Shown here piece by piece: positions 6,410 to 10,420 of a stretch of DNA of 10,420 nt. A program made the translations under genes and the position numbers. The DNA is from JAWXCH01 sp034440595 (GTDB lineage Bacteria; Planctomycetota; Planctomycetia; Pirellulales; JALHPA01): contig JAWXCH010000591.1 in the NCBI GenBank assembly GCA_034440595.1, positions 1 to 10,420 of the forward strand, written 5' to 3'. The notes under the pieces are model-generated. The model saw only the letters and a program-made list of their open reading frames with translations. It was not told the origin of the DNA and did no database searches. Within the stretch, counting starts at the first letter, position 1. Every line of letters starts with the position of its first letter.

Positions 6410-7405
6410 ATGGTTCCTCATTCCACAATCCAGGCCGCTGAGTTTCGTGATGTCGTGCTGGTTGTGCATGCCGGTGCGGGAGTTGTCGGGCGCGAGGAAT
6501 GCGATCCGGCCATGCAGGATGAAGCGCAGCGGCAGTTGCAAGCGGCATTGCAGGCTGGGTATGCAGTGCTAGCTAGTAATAGTTTCACCAGCCTAGACGC
6601 GGTCGGAGCGGCGGTCCGAGTCATGGAAGATTCACCGGTGTTCAATGCCGGCAAAGGTGCTGCACTTACCGCCGATGGCACTGCTGAATTGGACTCGGCG
6701 ATCATGAGCGGCCTGGACCTGCATGCCGGTGCCGTGGCCAATGTCACCACGCTCAAGAATCCCATCACTGCCGCGCGGTTGGTGATGGAGCAGTCAAGAC
6801 ACGTGTTGATGGCCGGTAACGGTGCGGAGAAATTTGCAATTCAACATGGCGCGGAAACGGTCGATCCGAGTTACTTTATCACCCCGCAGCGGCTAAGAAG
6901 CTTGGAAGCGAAACTGCGTGAGGTCAGTGCCACGCTTCAAAGTAACGCCCCTGCACCTGCGCAGCCATACGATCGCTTTGGCACTGTGGGCGCGGTGGCG
7001 CTCGACAGCGCTGGCAACCTAGCAGCCGGGACTTCCACCGGCGGGATTACTGGAAAGCGACCCGGTCGTGTTGGCGATACGCCGCTGATTGGGGCCGGCA
7101 CGTATGCCGACAATCGAAGCTGCGCAGTCTCTTGCACCGGGGACGGCGAAATTTTCATTCGCACTGTCGCCGCACGAACGATGGCGGCGCTGGTCGAGTA
7201 CCGGAGTTTGTCACTGGTTGAAGCCGTCACCGAATTTCTGACGAACCACCTCGCACCGCTCGGCGGACAAGGGGGTGCGATTCTGCTGAATCAAGCGGGC
7301 GAAGCGGCAATCGCTTTCAACAGCCCGGCGATGTACCGCGGGGTGCTGTGGAAAAATGGGAAAACGCTGGTTGTGGATGGCCTGGGGCGTGTCGCTAGCG
7401 ACTGA
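6410..7405 (+). CDS. iaaA: Isoaspartyl peptidase / plant-type L-asparaginase (Ntn hydrolase)
   Basis: This enzyme hydrolyses beta-aspartyl dipeptides and, more weakly, L-asparagine, releasing L-aspartate. It is made as a precursor that cleaves itself before a threonine, which becomes the N-terminal nucleophile of the beta subunit. The 331-residue product has family length (E. coli IaaA 321). The cleavage site is DRFG-TVGAVALD, with Thr192 as nucleophile. Thr210 in TSTGG, Arg220 and Asp223 in PGRVGDTPLIGAG, and Thr243-Gly244 in CTGDGE form the substrate site. The alpha part holds the metal-site region NAGKGAALTADG (79-90). No signal peptide is visible, so it should be cytoplasmic. The ATG at 6410 is chosen; an in-frame TTG at 6401 would add three residues. 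Neither has a clear Shine-Dalgarno sequence, so coupling to the symporter gene 31 bp upstream is plausible. The 3' end carries a perfect 12-bp palindrome, GTCGCTAGCGAC (7391-7402), directly before the stop. Confidence 0.94.
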   Translation: MVPHSTIQAAEFRDVVLVVHAGAGVVGREECDPAMQDEAQRQLQAALQAGYAVLASNSFTSLDAVGAAVRVMEDSPVFNAGKGAALTADGTAELDSAIMSGLDLHAGAVANVTTLKNPITAARLVMEQSRHVLMAGNGAEKFAIQHGAETVDPSYFITPQRLRSLEAKLREVSATLQSNAPAPAQPYDRFGTVGAVALDSAGNLAAGTSTGGITGKRPGRVGDTPLIGAGTYADNRSCAVSCTGDGEIFIRTVAARTMAALVEYRSLSLVEAVTEFLTNHLAPLGGQGGAILLNQAGEAAIAFNSPAMYRGVLWKNGKTLVVDGLGRVASD

Positions 7406-7437
7406 GCGTGCTAGTTCCACCTTGCGCTTGTGAACCG

Positions 7438-7473
7438 CAGCCGGAGGAACCGTGTGCTAGCGCACAACGGCTG
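7438..7473. repeat. Palindromic intergenic element with GCTAGC core
   Basis: This lies 33 bp after the asparaginase stop. Outer arms CAGCCG (7438-7443) and CGGCTG (7468-7473) are perfect inverted repeats. Inside, CCGT-GTGC (7450-7457) pairs with GCAC-(A)-ACGG (7462-7470) around TAGC, with one bulged A. The two pairings compete for 7468-7470. I recall similar GTGCTAGC palindromes as frequent in Pirellulales intergenic DNA, so it may be a dispersed repeat. It could also end transcription of the symporter-peptidase pair, but no T-run follows. Confidence 0.45.
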
Positions 7474-7508
7474 ATAGCGCAGGTAAGATAGCAAAACTGA
7501 AACGACCC

Positions 7509-7514
7509 TATAAT
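7509..7514 (+). promoter_or_regulatory. Possible -10 box for the thioredoxin-domain gene
   Basis: A perfect TATAAT stands in the 231-bp gap, 123 nt before the next ATG. No TTGACA-like box appears at 16-19 nt spacing upstream (7484-7492 reads as A-rich sequence), so the site is either activator-dependent or chance. If real, the transcript would begin near 7521 and its leader would contain the nested hairpin at 7558-7598. Confidence 0.25.
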
Positions 7515-7557
7515 CGGACACTTCGCTACGATACGCTGATGATCGACCGCCCGGCAG

Positions 7558-7598
7558 GCCGAAACTAATAGCAGCGCCGTTTGATGGCGCATTTCGGC
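7558..7598 (+). promoter_or_regulatory. Nested-hairpin 5' leader of the thioredoxin-domain gene
   Basis: The outer stem pairs GCCGAAA (7558-7564) with TTTCGGC (7592-7598), 7 bp. The inner stem pairs GCGCC (7574-7578) with GGCGC (7586-7590), 5 bp with a 7-nt loop. The join is strongly asymmetric: nine unpaired bases (CTAATAGCA) on the 5' side against a single A on the 3' side. The structure ends 38 nt before the start codon and leaves the Shine-Dalgarno sequence (7624-7629) free. I match it to no riboswitch family. It could be a regulatory leader, an mRNA-stabilising structure or a repeat fragment. Confidence 0.4.
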
Positions 7599-7636
7599 AA
7601 GGATGACTTTTCACGATTGTATGAAGGGACCGCTCG

Positions 7637-9571
7637 ATGGCACTTTCTTCTGGCGCTTTTCGGTTAGCAACCTCGGCTTTGGTCCTGGGAACGGTTGTGA
7701 CAAGCGGAGTCATGTCGCAGCAGGCACAGGCTCAAAGTCCTACTGCCTCTCAAGCGCTCAAGCTGATGCCAATTCAAAAGGATGTCGATTACGACCTGCC
7801 TTCGGAAAAAGATGCGGCAGCATGCACGATCAAGGCTGAAAAGGTCAACGGCCAGACCGGCTGGATTGTTCGCGACGGCAGCGGCACCATTTTACGCGAG
7901 TTCCTGGATACCAATAAAGACAACATTGTCGACCGCTGGACCTATTACAAGAACGGCATCGAGGTCTACCGCGACATCGACGAAAATTTTAACGGCAAGG
8001 CGGATAACCACCGCTGGTTGAATACTGCTGGCACGCGCTGGGGTGTGGACAAGTCCGAAGATGGCCAGATCGATTATTGGAAGAGCATTACGCCAGAAGA
8101 AACCACGGCCGAACTGGTGATGGCGCTGCGCGATCGCGATCCTCAGCGCTTTGCCCGGTTGTTGGTGACGGCTAACGAACTCAAAGCACTTGGCCTTGGC
8201 CCAGCAAAGACCAAGGACCTTGGCGAAAAGTTGAGCGGCGCAACCGAGTCGTTCAAAAAGATGATGGCGCGACAAACGGCAGTCGGATCTAAGACGGAGT
8301 GGACACACTTTGGCGGTTCACGGCCCGGTCTGGTGCCCGCCGGCACTGAAGGCTCGACGGCCGACATTATCGCTTACGAGAATGTCGTGGTCATGGTGGA
8401 CAGCGATGGTAAGGATGGACAAGTTCCAATTGGAGCGCTGGTCAAGGTGGGCGATGTCTGGCGGTTGATCGATGCACCACAACTTGAATTAGCCGCTCCG
8501 GGAGTTCGCTCTACTGATAGCGCTCTAGGAGGCACTTACTTTATCCCATTCGTGAAGCCGAATCCTGTAGCCGAACTGGCCAGCGCTGGATCCACTCCCA
8601 AAGCGCAGCAGTTGATCGAAGATGCGCAAGAAATGGATGCGAAGATCACTGCCGCTGCCCCGGAAAAGCAAGCCGAGTTGAACGACAAGCGTGCCGATTT
8701 GCTAATGCAAATCATTGGGGAGGTCGATGCCAAGGACCGGGATAGCTGGATTCGCAACTTTGCCGACACGATCAGCGCCGCCACGCAGACCGGTGGATAT
8801 CCCAAAGGACCAGAGCGACTTGAAAAGCTGTTCGCAAGTCTGCAGAAGTCAGATCCGAATCTGGCCGCGTATGTCCGCTACCGTGCCCTGCAAGCCGACT
8901 ACGGCCTGAAGTTGCAGGAGGAGGGCGCTGATTATGCTAAGATCCAAGCGACGTGGTTGGAGAACTTGGAAAAATTTGCCGACGACTTCCCCAAGGCCGA
9001 CGACGCCGCCGAAGCGATGTTGCAACTGGGACTGGCAGAAGAAAACACAGGACAAGAAGCCAAGGCCAAGGCCTGGTACGGTAAGATCATCTCCAACTTC
9101 CCTGAAACGGATCCAGCTAAGAAAGCGAATGGAGCCATCTTCCGATTGGATTCGGTCGGCAAGACCATGCAACTGAAGGGGCCAGCCATCAACGGTACTC
9201 AGACAGTCGACTTGAGCCAGTACAAGGGGAAGCACGTGCTGATCCATTACTGGGCCACCTGGTGCGAACCTTGCAAGGTCGACTTGGCACAGCTCAAGGA
9301 ACTGCAAACCAAATATGGCAAGCAAGGATTTGAACTGATCGGCGTGGGCCTGGATGACGAACGGCAGCCAATGGTCGATTACCTGAGCAACAACCGCCTG
9401 CCGTGGGCACAAGTCTATGAACCGGGTGGGCTGAATAGCCGCCTGGCGAATGAGATGGGGGTTCAGACCCTGCCAACGATGATTCTGGTCGATGACACCG
9501 GCAAGGTCATCAATCGTGGCATTCATATCACCGAGCTGGACAACGAGCTGAAACGCAAGCTGGTGAAGTAA
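7637..9571 (+). CDS. Secreted TlpA-type thioredoxin-domain protein with EF-hand-like loops
   Basis: The 644-residue product begins with a signal peptide (hydrophobic core about 10-25, cleavage probably after AQA-Q33), so it acts in the periplasm or outside. Three EF-hand-like loops of the form D-x-N/S-x-D/N-G/N-x-x-D follow at 91-99, 115-123 and 138-146, 23-24 residues apart and each trailed by aromatics; they could bind calcium. A beta-rich segment (about 215-285) and a charged helical region come next. Residues 430-505 look TPR-like (FADDFPKADDAAEAMLQLGLA). The C-terminal 505-644 is a TlpA/ResA-type redoxin domain with the WCEPC active site (Cys543, Cys546), cis-proline Pro613 in TLPTMIL and GVGLDDER (569-576). 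This suggests thiol-disulphide exchange, but the partner is unknown. The ATG at 7637 has AAGGGA (7624-7629) 7 nt upstream. Family members of this composition are, to my knowledge, typical of planctomycetes. It appears monocistronic. Confidence 0.9.
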   Translation: MALSSGAFRLATSALVLGTVVTSGVMSQQAQAQSPTASQALKLMPIQKDVDYDLPSEKDAAACTIKAEKVNGQTGWIVRDGSGTILREFLDTNKDNIVDRWTYYKNGIEVYRDIDENFNGKADNHRWLNTAGTRWGVDKSEDGQIDYWKSITPEETTAELVMALRDRDPQRFARLLVTANELKALGLGPAKTKDLGEKLSGATESFKKMMARQTAVGSKTEWTHFGGSRPGLVPAGTEGSTADIIAYENVVVMVDSDGKDGQVPIGALVKVGDVWRLIDAPQLELAAPGVRSTDSALGGTYFIPFVKPNPVAELASAGSTPKAQQLIEDAQEMDAKITAAAPEKQAELNDKRADLLMQIIGEVDAKDRDSWIRNFADTISAATQTGGYPKGPERLEKLFASLQKSDPNLAAYVRYRALQADYGLKLQEEGADYAKIQATWLENLEKFADDFPKADDAAEAMLQLGLAEENTGQEAKAKAWYGKIISNFPETDPAKKANGAIFRLDSVGKTMQLKGPAINGTQTVDLSQYKGKHVLIHYWATWCEPCKVDLAQLKELQTKYGKQGFELIGVGLDDERQPMVDYLSNNRLPWAQVYEPGGLNSRLANEMGVQTLPTMILVDDTGKVINRGIHITELDNELKRKLVK

Positions 9572-9620
9572 ACAGCGCGTCGCCGGTTTGCGGAATCTGG
9601 GCAACACGGCTAATCTGTGA

Positions 9621-9645
9621 CGCGCTGCGCGATTCGCGCGGCGCG
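9621..9645. other. Strong G+C hairpin downstream of the thioredoxin-domain gene
   Basis: CGCGC (9621-9625) pairs with GCGCG (9641-9645), and GCGCG (9627-9631) pairs with CGCGC (9635-9639) around the triloop ATT. The T9626/G9640 pair is a wobble, giving an 11-bp stem. It begins 49 nt after the stop codon. No T-run follows (AGATGCTGG comes next), so it is not a classic intrinsic terminator, though it may block exonucleases or be a dispersed palindrome. Confidence 0.4.
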
Positions 9646-9714
9646 AGATGCTGGATACTTCCGCGATCCGCCCGCTTCCGGTGTATATGTGTAGTAGCGA
9701 CACTCGATACCAAT

Positions 9715-9750
9715 GGAGACGGTTCGTTCGACGAACCCATCTGGTTCTCC
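9715..9750. other. Nested inverted repeat in the LysM gene leader
   Basis: GGTTCGT (9721-9727) and ACGAACC (9731-9737) form a perfect 7-bp stem around TCG. Outer arms GGAGA (9715-9719) and TCTCC (9746-9750) can pair outside it. The structure ends 22 nt before the ATG at 9773, so it could be an mRNA leader fold or an operator for a dimeric regulator. No known operator consensus matches. Confidence 0.35.
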
Positions 9751-9772
9751 CAAGTGATCGAGCAGGTCGCTT

Positions 9773-10420
9773 ATGCAGCGCAAGCAAAAACTGACCGTCG
9801 TTGCCATTGTGATGGGCATCGGTCTGGCGCTAGCGATGCTATTCATGCAGCCGGCTAATCACCTGTCGCAAGCCGAGCGCGATAGCGCCGCTAAAAGCGA
9901 CTCGTCCGGCTTTTCGGCCACGCCGTTCACGACTACCAGGCGCGAAAATTCCGCACCCGGCGGTACCGTATCACCCAGTACTAATCCAAGCACTTTCAAG
10001 CAATACAGTGTCGAACCGCGTCTATCCGGGACGATCGAACCACTTGATGCGGATGGTGCGCGACCGACCGTTTTGGACCGACCGTCAGCTCCCACGGAGT
10101 TTACTCCCTTTCGGCCTGCCAATCAGCGATTGGTGGACCAGCAACACCCGAGTAGTACGCAGGCGAACAACGACCCTGTCCGTCAGCCGACGGGCGAATA
10201 CGGCAATCAATTCCGCGCCGAAGATCCCTCCGAGTTGGAAGACAACCGCGCGGATGGTGGCAGTGCGGCCTGGCCGCACGAACCCGTCGAGCGTAAACAC
10301 AAGGTAGTTGATGGCGATAGTTTGACGGCACTGGCGCAAAAGTACCTTGGCAATCCCGATCGCGCCGAAGATTTGTTCTATTACAACCGCGATATTCTGC
10401 GTAGCGGAGAATTACTGCCG
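9773..10420 (+). CDS. Membrane-anchored LysM-domain protein, C-terminus outside the window
   Basis: The frame is open from the ATG at 9773 to the right edge (216 codons, no stop). A basic N-terminus (MQRKQK) precedes one hydrophobic helix (about 8-26), a membrane anchor or uncleaved signal, with the rest outside the cytoplasm. Residues 30-170 are a low-complexity linker rich in Ser, Thr, Pro and Asn. A LysM domain begins at about 175 (HKVVDGDSLTALAQKYLG, 176-193, then LFYYNRDIL at 201-209). It fits the family up to the point where the next residues should be a glycine turn and final strand, which are cut off. LysM binds N-acetylglucosamine-containing glycans such as peptidoglycan or chitin. 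An AGG (9764-9766) 6 nt upstream is a weak ribosome site. Whether further domains follow cannot be seen. Confidence 0.85.
   Translation, partial: MQRKQKLTVVAIVMGIGLALAMLFMQPANHLSQAERDSAAKSDSSGFSATPFTTTRRENSAPGGTVSPSTNPSTFKQYSVEPRLSGTIEPLDADGARPTVLDRPSAPTEFTPFRPANQRLVDQQHPSSTQANNDPVRQPTGEYGNQFRAEDPSELEDNRADGGSAAWPHEPVERKHKVVDGDSLTALAQKYLGNPDRAEDLFYYNRDILRSGELLP

Noticed and set aside
9721..9737. GTTC/GAAC inverted repeat as a LexA (SOS) box
   Set aside because: The Gram-positive-type box is GAAC-N4-GTTC; here the half-sites are in the opposite order with a different spacing.
8849..9787. 312-codon minus-strand open frame opposite the redoxin gene
   Set aside because: It is antisense to the well-supported TlpA domain and TPR-like region; its length follows from codon bias on the coding strand.

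Overview
The window is ordinary bacterial chromosome of moderately high G+C content, with seven complete protein genes and one that runs off the right edge. Several features point to a planctomycete, probably of the Pirellulales: the exported protein of unknown function at 2631-3656, the large secreted protein joining EF-hand-like loops, helical repeats and a TlpA-type thioredoxin domain, the LysM protein with a long low-complexity linker, and intergenic palindromes built on GCTAGC. This assignment is inferred from gene style, not from a marker gene. I saw no tRNA, rRNA, transposase, phage gene or CRISPR array.

Layout. Positions 1-118 hold a REP-like double hairpin. Then come tdh (119-1177) and kbl (1445-2617), the two enzymes of threonine breakdown to glycine and acetyl-CoA. 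They are separated by a 194-bp composite repeat with inverted ends. On the minus strand, reading right to left, are rfbA/rmlA (3868-4752, dTDP-glucose synthesis) and a secreted protein of unknown function (2631-3656), which converges on kbl with a 13-bp gap. A 231-bp divergent intergenic region follows. Then, on the plus strand, come a sodium/dicarboxylate-type symporter (4984-6378) and, 31 bp later, an isoaspartyl peptidase/asparaginase (6410-7405). After a palindrome-rich gap with a structured leader lies the secreted thioredoxin-domain protein (7637-9571). A second hairpin-rich gap precedes the membrane-anchored LysM protein (9773 to the right edge, incomplete).

How the genes work together. 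Tdh and Kbl catalyse consecutive steps: Tdh makes 2-amino-3-ketobutyrate and Kbl cleaves it with CoA. The symporter and the isoaspartyl peptidase look like a transport and catabolism pair for acidic amino acids, because the hydrolase releases aspartate and the transporter keeps the substrate-binding residues for acidic substrates. rfbA stands alone without rfbB, rfbC or rfbD. The last two genes act outside the cytoplasm.

No entirely new multi-gene system is evident. The observations most worth following are the non-coding elements (the CGCAGAG/ATCCTGT composite element between tdh and kbl, and the nested-hairpin leader at 7558-7598), the domain fusion of the 644-residue secreted protein, and the NNDGT motif in the symporter where NMDGT is usual.
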